DNA of 32,091 nt from a bacterium (GTDB taxonomy: Bacteria; Ratteibacteria; UBA8468; B48-G9; JAFGKM01), in contig JALNXB010000020.1 in NCBI GenBank assembly GCA_023230585.1, positions 1 through 32,091 of the forward strand. The letters are read 5' to 3'. Shown in pieces: positions 16,311-24,698 of this stretch (position 1 is the stretch's first letter; each line of letters opens with the position of its first letter). Below the pieces are notes generated by a model. The model was given only the letters and a program-made list of their open reading frames with translations. It ran no database searches and was not told the origin of the DNA. The position numbers were made by a program, and so were the translations under genes.

Positions 16311-17474
16311 TTATTCTTTCTTGTTTACTGCTTTAAGCAATGACTGGTAAATCTTTCCTTCAGTTTTAATAGATGGCGTGACAGCCATTTCCACTGTATG
16401 CATTTCTTTTATATTTTTTGTCCCAAGAGAACCCATCGAAAGTTTTAATGCTCCGATAAGGTTCTGAGAACCATCATCTACTTTTGCTGGACCATAAAGA
16501 ATCTCTTTTAGTGTGCATGAAACACCAACATTAACTCTTGTCCCTCTCGGGAGGTTCTCGTCTGAGGTAGCCATACCCCAATGGTAACCTTTGCCGGGAG
16601 ATTCAGTTGATTTTACAAAGGCAGAACCAATCATTACAGCATCAGCGCCTGCTGCAAATGCTTTACAGACATCTCCACTACTTACCATTCCACCATCTGT
16701 TATCATAGGCACGTATCTACCTGTTTTTTTGTAATAAATATCCCTTGCTGCTGCACAGTCTGCTGTAGAGGTTACCTGAGGAACCCCAAGCCCAAGGACT
16801 TGTCTTGTTGTACAAGCCGCCCCTGGCCCTATACCTACAAGTATTCCAGCTACCCCTGTTTCTATAAGTTCCATAGTTACATTAAAAGTGACACAATTAC
16901 CCACTATTACAGGAATATCGGCTGTTTTACAAAAAGAAGAGATATCAAGCGGTTTATACTTTGAAGAAATATGTTTTGCAGTTGTTACTGTTGATTGCAC
17001 AACAAATATATCTACCCCTGCTTCTTTAGCTATTCCGAGAAATTTTTCCGCATACTGAGGAATAGAACTGACAGAACAGATTCCACAAGCTTTCTTTATC
17101 TGAGTTATTCTTTCCCCAATAAGGTTCTCTTTTATGGGTTCTTTATAGATGCTTTGTATGAGAGATGTTGATTGGTTGTACGGGCTTTTAATAATTTTAT
17201 CGATAATTTCATAAGGGTCATTGTATCTTGTATATATTCCCATTAGGTTTAATACTGCTAACCCACCCTGATTAGCAAATTCAATTGCAAATTTTGGGTC
17301 AACAACTCCATCCATTGCGGCTGCCATAACAGGAATTTTCAGTTGTAGATTGCCTATCTGTGTGGACAAATCTACATCTTCTGGGTTAATCGTCACATTT
17401 CCAGGAACAAGTGATATATCATCAAAACCATAACAAGTTCTTGCCTTTCTATTGACACCTATCCACATAGCCAT
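16311..17474 (-). CDS. guaB3: IMP dehydrogenase family protein, GuaB3 type (387 aa)
   Basis: A (beta/alpha)8 barrel oxidoreductase of the IMPDH/GMPR superfamily, acting in purine nucleotide metabolism. The catalytic cysteine loop is GIGPGAACTTRQVLG, and the phosphate-binding segment is ITDGGMVSSGDVCKAFAAGADAVMIGSAF. The regulatory CBS pair found in GuaB is absent. The 387-residue length and the N-terminal GFDDISLVPG match the GuaB3 subgroup described mainly in actinobacteria and cyanobacteria. ATG 17474 starts 2 nt after the rsmA stop, and the Shine-Dalgarno (AAAGGAGA) lies inside the end of rsmA. Whether it works as a dehydrogenase or reductase is not settled by sequence. No canonical guaB is in this window. 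Confidence 0.88.
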   Translation of the reverse strand: MAMWIGVNRKARTCYGFDDISLVPGNVTINPEDVDLSTQIGNLQLKIPVMAAAMDGVVDPKFAIEFANQGGLAVLNLMGIYTRYNDPYEIIDKIIKSPYNQSTSLIQSIYKEPIKENLIGERITQIKKACGICSVSSIPQYAEKFLGIAKEAGVDIFVVQSTVTTAKHISSKYKPLDISSFCKTADIPVIVGNCVTFNVTMELIETGVAGILVGIGPGAACTTRQVLGLGVPQVTSTADCAAARDIYYKKTGRYVPMITDGGMVSSGDVCKAFAAGADAVMIGSAFVKSTESPGKGYHWGMATSDENLPRGTRVNVGVSCTLKEILYGPAKVDDGSQNLIGALKLSMGSLGTKNIKEMHTVEMAVTPSIKTEGKIYQSLLKAVNKKE

Positions 17475-17476
17475 AA

Positions 17477-18346
17477 TTATGTTTCTCCTTTGTTATCTTT
17501 TTTTAATGCGTTAATAATTGTAAATACCTTATATATATTTTCTGGTGTTAAATCTTCTGCTCTCTTGTCAAAGAATAAAAGTTCTTCGGTAGAAATGTTT
17601 TTGAATACCTCTTTTTTTAAAGAGAATACCTTATTTATTACATTTATAAGTTTTTTGCGTCTCAACATAAAAATATGATGTAAAAAATTCTGAAAAGATT
17701 TTTCTTCTTCAATCTGAAATTTTGGTTTTTCAAGAGGTTGAATCTTGACTACTACTGAATTTACTTCTGGTTTTGGAAAGAAAACATCTCTTTTTAAAGA
17801 ATAACATATTTTTGAGTTGGTGTAAATATAATTAAGAACAGAGAGCTCTCCATAATTTTTACTTCCCCACTTGCTTGTGATTTTTTCTCCAACCTCTTTT
17901 TGAACAGTAATTAAAGCAGTACTTATATGGTCACGAAATTGAATAATTTTAAATGATATTTGAGAACTGAGGTAGTAGGGTGTGTTACTTATAAGTTTAA
18001 CTTTTGGGGGGAGAGTTTGCCACCATTTTTCGTCTGCTTGCAGAAAATCTCCTTCTAATAAATGAAAAGATTTTACGCCTGAAAACCTCTCTTTTAATAT
18101 ACCGCAAAACTGAGGGTCAACTTCAAAGGCGTATACATCTTTAGATTGTTCAATTAACTTCTCTGTAAGAGCGCCTAAACCTGGTCCAATTTCTACAACC
18201 GTATCGGTATCTTCTATTTCTGCAAAAGAGATGATTTTATCTCTTGAGTTTCTATCTATCAAAAAGTTCTGCCCAAGATGTTTCTTTACATTTACCTGTC
18301 CGCTCTGTATCAGTTTTATAATTTTTTTTACAGTTAAAAATTCCAT
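17477..18346 (-). CDS. rsmA: 16S rRNA (adenine(1518)-N6/adenine(1519)-N6)-dimethyltransferase (289 aa)
   Basis: KsgA/RsmA dimethylates two adjacent adenines in the 3' helix of 16S rRNA during 30S maturation, using SAM. The sequence shows KKHLGQNFLID near the N-terminus, the SAM-binding VVEIGPGLGALTEKL, and the target-adenine motif NTPYYLSS (NxPY). The C-terminal helical domain includes FMLRRKKLINVI. Length is normal. A TTG further upstream (18376) lies inside pdxA. ATG 18346 follows the pdxA stop by one base and begins the conserved region. The pdxA-rsmA linkage is as in E. coli. Confidence 0.96.
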   Translation of the reverse strand: MEFLTVKKIIKLIQSGQVNVKKHLGQNFLIDRNSRDKIISFAEIEDTDTVVEIGPGLGALTEKLIEQSKDVYAFEVDPQFCGILKERFSGVKSFHLLEGDFLQADEKWWQTLPPKVKLISNTPYYLSSQISFKIIQFRDHISTALITVQKEVGEKITSKWGSKNYGELSVLNYIYTNSKICYSLKRDVFFPKPEVNSVVVKIQPLEKPKFQIEEEKSFQNFLHHIFMLRRKKLINVINKVFSLKKEVFKNISTEELLFFDKRAEDLTPENIYKVFTIINALKKDNKGET

Positions 18347-18347
18347 T

Positions 18348-19343
18348 TTAAGTCTTTTTTCTTCTTCCTTTAACAAGATATGTAGCAGTTTTATAAGCCT
18401 CTATGAAACTGCCAGGATTGGCTTTTTTTGAGTAAGATATATCAAAACCTGTACCGTGTCCTGGGCTAGTTCTAACCATAGGTATACCTGCTGTATAATT
18501 TACCAGTTTGTTAAAAAAGAATGTTTTTAAAGGTATAAGAGCTTGGTCGTGATACATTGAAGCAACAAGGTCAACCTTATTTTCAATGATTAACTTAAAA
18601 ACTGTATCTGAAGGGGTAGGACCTATACATTTTGCAGTTTTTTGAAAAGATTTTATTGCTGGTTTAATGATTTTTTCTTCTTCTTCACCCATTATACCTT
18701 CTTCACCAGCGTGAGGGTTAAGGGCAGAAACTGCAATTACAGGGTCCTTTATACCTAAATCTGTTAAAAACTGATACGATGTGTTAAGTTTTTCTGTTAT
18801 AAGTTGTTTAGTTAAAACTTGCGGTACTTTACTTATAGGAATGTGAGTGGTAATAAGTAGGACCCTTATTTTACCTGCAATCATTATCATTGCATATTTA
18901 GAAGCATTCAATTCTGAGGCAAGAAGTTCTGTGTGGCCTGAATAAAAGTTTCCCGCAAGGTGCCAGGCTTTTTTAGAAATAGGCAGAGTAACCAACGCCT
19001 CGATATCTCCTTGTTTCCATAGTTGTATAGATTTTTTAATATAAATAAACGAAGCCATACCACACTGTTTTGAATCTTTACCTATAGGAAAAGATTCGTT
19101 CAAAATGGTTTTAGTGTCATATATATTAAGGTAATTTTCATCGATATCCACACTTTTTTTAATAGGTTTAATTTTATAATTTAAATCTAAAATTTTTAAA
19201 TTTTTTGATATAACAGAAATATCGCCTATCAAAAGAGGTAGAAAACCTTTAATTGTTGCTATTTTTGGAAAAGCTTTTAAGAAGATTTCAGGACCGATGC
19301 CTGCAGGGTCTCCTAAGGATATACCTATAATATTGTTTTGCAT
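18348..19343 (-). CDS. pdxA: 4-hydroxythreonine-4-phosphate dehydrogenase (331 aa)
   Basis: NAD-dependent oxidation and decarboxylation of 4-phosphohydroxy-L-threonine in the DXP-dependent route to pyridoxal phosphate. Landmarks are the N-terminal GISLGDPAGIGPEI and the three metal-binding histidines in GHTELLASEL, MYHDQALIPLK and RTSPGHGTGFDI. PTPSDTVF and ALNPHAGEEG are also diagnostic. The protein is complete. Its ATG directly follows the TAA of the surA-like gene. The related four-carbon-acid-phosphate enzymes (PdxA2) have similar motifs, but the surA-pdxA-rsmA context supports PdxA proper. Confidence 0.95.
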   Translation of the reverse strand: MQNNIIGISLGDPAGIGPEIFLKAFPKIATIKGFLPLLIGDISVISKNLKILDLNYKIKPIKKSVDIDENYLNIYDTKTILNESFPIGKDSKQCGMASFIYIKKSIQLWKQGDIEALVTLPISKKAWHLAGNFYSGHTELLASELNASKYAMIMIAGKIRVLLITTHIPISKVPQVLTKQLITEKLNTSYQFLTDLGIKDPVIAVSALNPHAGEEGIMGEEEEKIIKPAIKSFQKTAKCIGPTPSDTVFKLIIENKVDLVASMYHDQALIPLKTFFFNKLVNYTAGIPMVRTSPGHGTGFDISYSKKANPGSFIEAYKTATYLVKGRRKKT

Positions 19344-20156
19344 TTATTCATTGTAAATCACGGGTATTGTTGCTTGAAGTTCTTTGATATATTTATCAAG
19401 TTGTTGATGAAACTTCTGTTGATAAATTATGTTTCTTGCTTCTGTGTATAATTTTTCAATGTCATTGATATCTTCTTCTTTCTTTTCTTTCACAAATACA
19501 ACTAAAAACCTTTCATTCAACTTGAAGGGAGAGGTTAAGCCCCCGTTAGGTATCTGTTCAATCGCTTGCAAAACTTCTAAAACAATCTTATTTTGTTCTA
19601 ACCATTCTGGGGTTGACATTTCCGACAATTTTTGTTCGTTAAACCCTAAAACAAACTCTTCTGCTTCCTTTTGAGTATTAAACCATTTAAGAGAAAATAG
19701 ATACGATAACTCTTTTAATGTCTGGTAACCTCTCATTGCTTCCATTAGTTCGGAACGAGTAATTTTTATTTTGTTTACTACTCTGCTACGTATAAGTTTA
19801 TTTGTTTTGATTCTATTTTCAATAGATTGTTTAAAGAAGATAGGAGAAATATTGTTCTGGGATAAGTGTTGCCAAAAGGTTGTTTCGTCAGTAAATGTTA
19901 GTTTTATTTTAGCAATTTCAGACTCTATCTCTTCAGGTGTTGCTTTGAACCCTTCTTGTTCGGCTTGGAATATTAACAACTTTTCAAATATGAGCCGCTC
20001 AATTGTTGATTTGTAATCACTCGTTTGCCCCATTTGGGCTTTAATTTCGTTTTCAAGTATTGCCTTATTTCCAACTGTTACAACAGACCTGTTATCAGCA
20101 TTAGATACGTATGTGATAAGAACAAAAACTGTTAATATAAAAATCAATTGTTTCAT
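19344..20156 (-). CDS. SurA-like periplasmic folding factor (270 aa)
   Basis: Probable periplasmic chaperone of the SurA/PrsA type. A signal peptide (residues 1-20, MKQLIFILTVFVLITYVSNA) is followed by a SurA_N-like segment (VVTVGNKAILENEIKAQM, RLIFEKLLIFQAEQEGFKAT). Residues 165-250 resemble a strongly degraded rotamase domain (NGGLTSPFKLNERFLVVFVKEK, FHQQLDKYIKELQ). Isomerase residues are not obvious, so chaperone activity is more likely than catalysis. ATG 20156 overlaps the preceding ppiC stop (ATGA), and the next gene pdxA follows without a gap. The same position beside pdxA-rsmA is held by surA in E. coli. Not every family assignment is certain. Confidence 0.78.
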   Translation of the reverse strand: MKQLIFILTVFVLITYVSNADNRSVVTVGNKAILENEIKAQMGQTSDYKSTIERLIFEKLLIFQAEQEGFKATPEEIESEIAKIKLTFTDETTFWQHLSQNNISPIFFKQSIENRIKTNKLIRSRVVNKIKITRSELMEAMRGYQTLKELSYLFSLKWFNTQKEAEEFVLGFNEQKLSEMSTPEWLEQNKIVLEVLQAIEQIPNGGLTSPFKLNERFLVVFVKEKKEEDINDIEKLYTEARNIIYQQKFHQQLDKYIKELQATIPVIYNE

Positions 20157-21049
20157 TTCAAACCCTTTTTTAGAAGTTCTACCCTGTTTTTAAAAATTTT
20201 GATTTTACCTTTTTCTCGTTCTTGAGATATAAGTGTATCTACCTCTCTCTTCTTTTCTTTAATCTTAAGCATTTCAGTTATTGAAGGAGTAGCTTCATTA
20301 ATAGTTAAAATCCTTCGTTCTGTTTTACCTACAAGTTTAATAATATGGAATCCAAGATGAGTTCTTACTATGTTGGCTAAAACATCTCCCGGGGTTATTT
20401 TAGTTACCATATCAGATATTTCGCTATCAAGTTTTCGTACATCTATCCACCCTAAATCCCCAGCTTGTAACCTGCTGTCAGAGATAGATTCTTTTAAAGC
20501 TATTGTTTCAAAAGATTCCCCGTAACTTAATCTTCTTAAAACCTCTTCAGCTTTCTCTCTTGATGGGAGTACTATTTCATATATCCTTACTCTTTCAGGA
20601 ATAATAAAATCATTAAGATTATTGTTATAATATTCAGCTATAACATTATCTTCAATCGTGATATTTTTAACCAATTCATTTTCAACATACTCCTGTGATA
20701 GAGTCTTCATATAATAGTTTTTCATTTTAGGTTTGATTTCTTTACGGTACCTTCTTGAATATCTTTTTGCTTTCTTATATAAAAGAATTTGGTTAATATA
20801 AGTATCAATAGCAGATTCTGGGTCCTCATAAATAGAGTGTTTATAATATTCAGGAGAAAGTTCCATCTCTATAAGTATATCTTTTGCAGTAATTTTATAA
20901 CCACCTGCAACTGCAACCACATTCCTATTACGAAAACTGTTTATGGTTAATACTGAGAATAATAATATAAGAAATATCAAGGTGATAAGAGCAATCTTCT
21001 TGTTTTTTTTTAAAAAATCTTTTACCTGCTTTATTTTTTGAAGTTTCAT
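20153..21049 (-). CDS. Membrane-anchored parvulin-type peptidyl-prolyl isomerase (298 aa)
   Basis: A PpiC/PpiD-like folding catalyst facing the periplasm. A basic cytoplasmic N-terminus (1-17) is followed by one membrane segment (about 18-37), a SurA_N-like region (VVAVAGGYKITAKDILIEME, YINQILLYKKAKRY) and a parvulin domain (about 145-258) with RVRIYEIVLPSREKAEEVL, GDLGWIDVRKLDSEI and RTHLGFHIIKLVGK. It overlaps the SurA-like gene by 4 nt, and the two probably form a pair. It starts 35 nt after the gspK-like stop. The ribosome-binding site is weak (AGAGAAAT). Clients might include the adjacent pseudopilins or outer-membrane proteins; that is inference. Confidence 0.85.
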   Translation of the reverse strand: MKLQKIKQVKDFLKKNKKIALITLIFLILLFSVLTINSFRNRNVVAVAGGYKITAKDILIEMELSPEYYKHSIYEDPESAIDTYINQILLYKKAKRYSRRYRKEIKPKMKNYYMKTLSQEYVENELVKNITIEDNVIAEYYNNNLNDFIIPERVRIYEIVLPSREKAEEVLRRLSYGESFETIALKESISDSRLQAGDLGWIDVRKLDSEISDMVTKITPGDVLANIVRTHLGFHIIKLVGKTERRILTINEATPSITEMLKIKEKKREVDTLISQEREKGKIKIFKNRVELLKKGLK

Positions 21050-21084
21050 TTTTATTATTTCTCTTTTTTGTATAAGAGACGGTA

Positions 21085-23247
21085 TTATTCTATCTCTCTT
21101 CTATATATAATCTTCTTTTTTCTTCTGTCGTACCAGACTGTTACTCTTTTTTCTGACTCTATTTCTGTCACTATTTTACCATTTTTTTCTATATTTTGCA
21201 CTTTTTGTCCTATAGAAATTATTTTAAACACATTGCTTCTAACTGTAATTAGATTGATTATATCATTAAAGATAATCTCTTTCTCTTTATCTGTATCTAT
21301 GTAGGTATCTTTATCGTTATCTTTAAGGTCAAACCCGTACTTTGTTATTTCTCTACTCAATTTTTCTAAAGGAGAATCTCCAGAACCTCTTGTTCCAAGT
21401 ATTTCGGATATATCTGAGTATGGTCTTGCTTCAACAATTGCCGTTGCAAGATTTTTATCTACCCTGGGAAGGCACATAAGAACAGTTTCAGAAGATGTGT
21501 TTATATTTAAACGTCCATACGTAGGTTTTTTAGGTTCTTTAAAAGTTGTAAGGTGGTCAATCATTTTTCTATCTTTACCATATTTCCAAAAATCTAAAGT
21601 TTGCCAATGTTGTTTTTTGTGTATCAAAGAAAGTTCGCCTAAAGAGAGAAAATGGCTGTTTCTTATATTGAAATGTGAAGGCCAATTAAAAACCCAGTCT
21701 GTCATACCAAATTCTTTACCTATCCACGGCTGAAAAACTATATTCTGTTCACCTGGCGAAGGAGTTGCGTCGTACCAGTCTGTCTGGTCGTTCATTCTTG
21801 GGTCGTTCTTCTGCACTGTGGTATAGGGAAAATCAACAATATAGGTTGTATTTTCTACTATATTACCGTTACTATCAAACAATCGCATCCTAAAATCTAA
21901 TCCAAGGTTTGATAAGAAAGGGATATACTGTAGTAAATGTGAAATAGCACCTAAAGAGCCGGGGTTTATTGCAAGGATTGGTTCATACTGGTCACAGTTT
22001 GACGGGTCTCTGATAGGTATGGGTACAGGAATTACCATTATGGGCGGACCTGGACTAACTATTATTTTAAGAGAAATTCTGTCTCCGATTGTGTAGTAAG
22101 AGCGGGGAGGAATCTTTTTCCCTTTTGGGATAATAATAGTTGTAGGTACAAGTTTTTCCCAAAACCCTTTGTTTTTTTTAGGGTCTATATACGTTTCACC
22201 TTGAGTAACATCGTTTAGTATAGTTTCTGAATGGTCAAAAAAGTCTTTCCACTGTTGTGAAAATAATGTTATAACACCTTTGATCTCCCATCCTCCTATA
22301 TCAATCTCTGTCTCATAAGGATTGAAAAGTTCTATAAATTGTCCACCTTCTTCGGTAAGTATTACAACTCCAGAAGGGAGCACCCTCACACTCCAAGGCT
22401 TTACTGCGTCAATCTCGTTTAAATAAGGGGTTTTTCCTATACCGATAATATCACGGTTGCCAATAGTTATTAAAGGTAACGGTCTGTTTTTTTCTCTGTA
22501 AGATATAATATTTAAAACTGTTTGACGGGCGACTTCTTGAGAGTACCCGTTATTGATGAATAGTTGATAAAGTTTTTCATAGGGAGCTGTATTTATATTA
22601 GCCCTCTCTTTATCTTTTCTGTTACGGTTAAGGTCATACGAGAAACAGGTTATATAATTTTTGATTTTCTCGTACGTAGTTTCTCCTATGCCTTTAACCA
22701 TCTTGATGTCGGAAGGAGATTCAAACTTTCTTGTTTCTCTATAAGTTGCAACATTTTGCGATGTTACTTTACCAAGCAGGTTAGGCAAAATATCTATATC
22801 TTCTACTGTATAACTTGCTTTTTTACTATGAGGTGAACCTGCGTAGTTGATATTTATTTTTCCGCTCTCGTCTTCTACAAGGATTGCATATCGCCCTACT
22901 GTTTCTCCTTGCCTGTCTTTTATATAGAACCAACGGGAATCGGGTGTTCCGTCTTCATTTAAATCTATATCGTTACCTTCAAAACTTGTCCTCCAGGAAT
23001 CAAGATAAGAATCTTCCTCTCTGCTATCTTTATCTATTTCCCATATAGCTTCCTCTATACCTGTTTTTGCAAACCTATAAGCTTTTTTCCCTGACATTAT
23101 CTTGAAAGAAGATTTTTGCCAGAAAGAAAAGATTAAGAGCAAAGACGCAGTAAATACAAAAAGGAGTAATAAGACCATTACAGTTAAAATGACCGAATCG
23201 CCTCTTTTACCAAGTAATATTAATAATTTTTGTAAATTCTTTTTCAA
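21085..23247 (-). CDS. GspK-like minor pseudopilin with inserted lamin-tail-like domain (720 aa)
   Basis: Predicted tip component of a type II secretion pseudopilus. A class III-type leader ends at GKRG|DSVILTV and is followed by one hydrophobic helix (19-42). As is normal for GspK there is no Glu at +5. T2SK-type domains follow: VEDESGKININYAG and helix-hairpin-helix MVKGIGETTYEKIKNYI with ANINTAPYEKLYQL. Residues about 290-480 hold a lamin-tail-like sandwich (VVILTEEGGQFIELFNPYET). A second T2SK-like region begins YGRLNINTSSETVLMCLPRV. At 720 residues it is about twice the usual GspK length because of the insert. A TTG start at 23247, with AAGGA upstream, is inferred; the next ATG would lie inside the membrane helix. 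Confidence 0.82.
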   Translation of the reverse strand: MKKNLQKLLILLGKRGDSVILTVMVLLLLFVFTASLLLIFSFWQKSSFKIMSGKKAYRFAKTGIEEAIWEIDKDSREEDSYLDSWRTSFEGNDIDLNEDGTPDSRWFYIKDRQGETVGRYAILVEDESGKININYAGSPHSKKASYTVEDIDILPNLLGKVTSQNVATYRETRKFESPSDIKMVKGIGETTYEKIKNYITCFSYDLNRNRKDKERANINTAPYEKLYQLFINNGYSQEVARQTVLNIISYREKNRPLPLITIGNRDIIGIGKTPYLNEIDAVKPWSVRVLPSGVVILTEEGGQFIELFNPYETEIDIGGWEIKGVITLFSQQWKDFFDHSETILNDVTQGETYIDPKKNKGFWEKLVPTTIIIPKGKKIPPRSYYTIGDRISLKIIVSPGPPIMVIPVPIPIRDPSNCDQYEPILAINPGSLGAISHLLQYIPFLSNLGLDFRMRLFDSNGNIVENTTYIVDFPYTTVQKNDPRMNDQTDWYDATPSPGEQNIVFQPWIGKEFGMTDWVFNWPSHFNIRNSHFLSLGELSLIHKKQHWQTLDFWKYGKDRKMIDHLTTFKEPKKPTYGRLNINTSSETVLMCLPRVDKNLATAIVEARPYSDISEILGTRGSGDSPLEKLSREITKYGFDLKDNDKDTYIDTDKEKEIIFNDIINLITVRSNVFKIISIGQKVQNIEKNGKIVTEIESEKRVTVWYDRRKKKIIYRREIE

Positions 23248-23833
23248 TTCGTTTTCCTTCTATTTTTTTTGAATAGGTAACTAAACTAATCTTAACAGAC
23301 TTAGGTAGTACCGGTTCTTCCATAGTTTCTGTATCCCAGCATTGTTTCCAGTTGGTTCCATCATAATACTTAATCTTAAAAACAGATATGTTTTCACCCA
23401 ATGTTTGGGCACCCGAAAAAGTTTCAGGAAAAGAGAAGTCAGGGTTTTTATTGTTTATCCTTACGATAGATACTTTTATGGTATCATCCTTGAAATATAT
23501 ACTAAATTTTGCTAAATCTGATTCTGGTCCTTTATAAAACGGAGCTATAAACCTTACTAAATCTTCTTTTCCTTGAAAATTTATTCTTTGTAACCCTTCT
23601 TTATCGTTACACATAGAAGCAGTAATATATTTTTCTATATAATTGAGAACCCCAATAGATTCAGAAAAAACTTTTTTTTCTCCAGAAACTTTTGCAGTTC
23701 TATACGAGGTTTCTTTAAAAATAAAAATTGTAGCAAGTATCAGAATGGCAAAAATAAAGATAGATATGGTAATTTCTATAAGCGTTATACCTTTATCTCC
23801 TTCTAAATTTTTCAGAAAAATATTCTTTCGCAA
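23207..23833 (-). CDS. GspJ-like minor pseudopilin (208 aa)
   Basis: Third of four consecutive pseudopilin genes. The leader MRKNIFLKNLEGDKG is followed by ITLIEITISIFIFAILILAT, a canonical prepilin peptidase site with Glu at +5. The globular part is beta-rich with ADL-like segments (FKIKYYDGTNWKQCWD, LPKSVKISLVTYSKK) typical of GspJ. The frame opens to a TTG at 23863. A TTG at 23833 preceded by AAGAAGG gives a normal 15-residue leader and is preferred. The gene overlaps both neighbours (41 nt each side), implying translational coupling. The assignment to J rests on order H-I-J-K and size. Confidence 0.75.
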   Translation of the reverse strand: MRKNIFLKNLEGDKGITLIEITISIFIFAILILATIFIFKETSYRTAKVSGEKKVFSESIGVLNYIEKYITASMCNDKEGLQRINFQGKEDLVRFIAPFYKGPESDLAKFSIYFKDDTIKVSIVRINNKNPDFSFPETFSGAQTLGENISVFKIKYYDGTNWKQCWDTETMEEPVLPKSVKISLVTYSKKIEGKRIEKEFTKIINITW

Positions 23834-24164
23834 TTTTACCTTCTTTTTTCCAAGAAATTTCAATATCTACATTATATAAACTCTCTTTTTCTTCTTTTAT
23901 ATCTACTGAATAGAAATATAAGGGAAACTCTTCATCGATACCTGATAAATGAGTAGGAACAGGAGGACCATTTGAGTTGCCATAAACATTTTCTATAAGA
24001 GCAAAAATCTTGTCAGCTATAAAAGATACAGAGATGTTTCCTTTAGCTTTTTCGGAAAGAGTACTTATTACAGGATAGATTTTAAGGAGAGTGGAAATGC
24101 CGATTGCCAAAATAAGAACCGAAATTATAAGACCAATAAAAGTTATACCAGCCTTATTTTTCAA
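23793..24164 (-). CDS. GspI-like minor pseudopilin lacking Glu5 (123 aa)
   Basis: Short pseudopilin with leader MKNKAG and mature start ITFIGLIISVLILAIGISTL. The hydrophobic helix is typical, but the residue at +5 is Gly instead of the near-universal Glu. The C-terminal part (YSVDIKEEKESLYNVDIEIS) fits the small GspI/PilV-type head. A TTG start (24164) has a strong GGAGGT Shine-Dalgarno 6 nt upstream. It overlaps the upstream gene by 11 nt and the downstream one by about 41 nt. Identity as I is by position and size. Confidence 0.72.
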   Translation of the reverse strand: MKNKAGITFIGLIISVLILAIGISTLLKIYPVISTLSEKAKGNISVSFIADKIFALIENVYGNSNGPPVPTHLSGIDEEFPLYFYSVDIKEEKESLYNVDIEISWKKEGKIAKEYFSEKFRRR

Positions 24165-24615
24165 TAAAACACCTCCCTGTTAGGTTATGAAGCACTAAAC
24201 GAACCTCTTTTCCACCAGAGGTATCTGCCAGTACCATAAATCCTGCCATTTTAGAAGTACCGTCAGGTTGTAGTATGATAGGGTTAAATCCTTGAGATTT
24301 TTCTTTTACATATATTCTTTCACGGAACCGATACTCTTTGCCGATGATTTCCTCTTGGCCTTCTCTTTTTATTGAAACAGAATTTTCATCAAAGATAACA
24401 AAAAAGTTTTTCCTTTCACTTAAAGCAGAATTTCTGGCAAAAGATATAATTCCAAGAATTTCTTGTGATGTAAGTTTAATCTGCATATCTTTCTGGTATT
24501 TATGAAAATATGTTAAAGAGACAAGCAGAAAAAGTGATAGAATAAATAAAGATATAACTACCTCTACTATTCCTATCCCTTTGTTTGATGTTTTATCAAA
24601 AGATTTAAAGTACAT
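24154..24615 (-). CDS. GspH-like minor pseudopilin (153 aa)
   Basis: First gene of the pseudopilin set. Leader MYFKSFDKTSNKG precedes IGIVEVVISLFILSLFLLV, with Glu at +5 after cleavage. The head contains the FARNSALSERKNFFVIFDE segment characteristic of GspH/FimT proteins and ends in LVLHNLTGRCFIEK, reminiscent of the usual C-terminal 'G' motif. ATG 24615 has AGGAG about 11 nt upstream, slightly long. The secretion ATPase, secretin and major pseudopilin are not in this window. It opens the long minus-strand operon. Confidence 0.78.
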   Translation of the reverse strand: MYFKSFDKTSNKGIGIVEVVISLFILSLFLLVSLTYFHKYQKDMQIKLTSQEILGIISFARNSALSERKNFFVIFDENSVSIKREGQEEIIGKEYRFRERIYVKEKSQGFNPIILQPDGTSKMAGFMVLADTSGGKEVRLVLHNLTGRCFIEK

Positions 24616-24670
24616 ATATTATCTTACTCCTGTCCAATTAAATTTTTTGATATTTGACAATTTATAAATT

Positions 24671-24698
24671 TTGAAGCTGCTCTCCAGTAGGGTATAAT
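24671..24698 (+). promoter_or_regulatory. Sigma70-type promoter of the ceramidase-like gene
   Basis: TTGAAG (24671-24676), a 16-nt spacer and a perfect TATAAT (24693-24698). Transcription would start near 24705, giving an untranslated leader of about 300 nt before ATG 25007. Confidence 0.5.
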
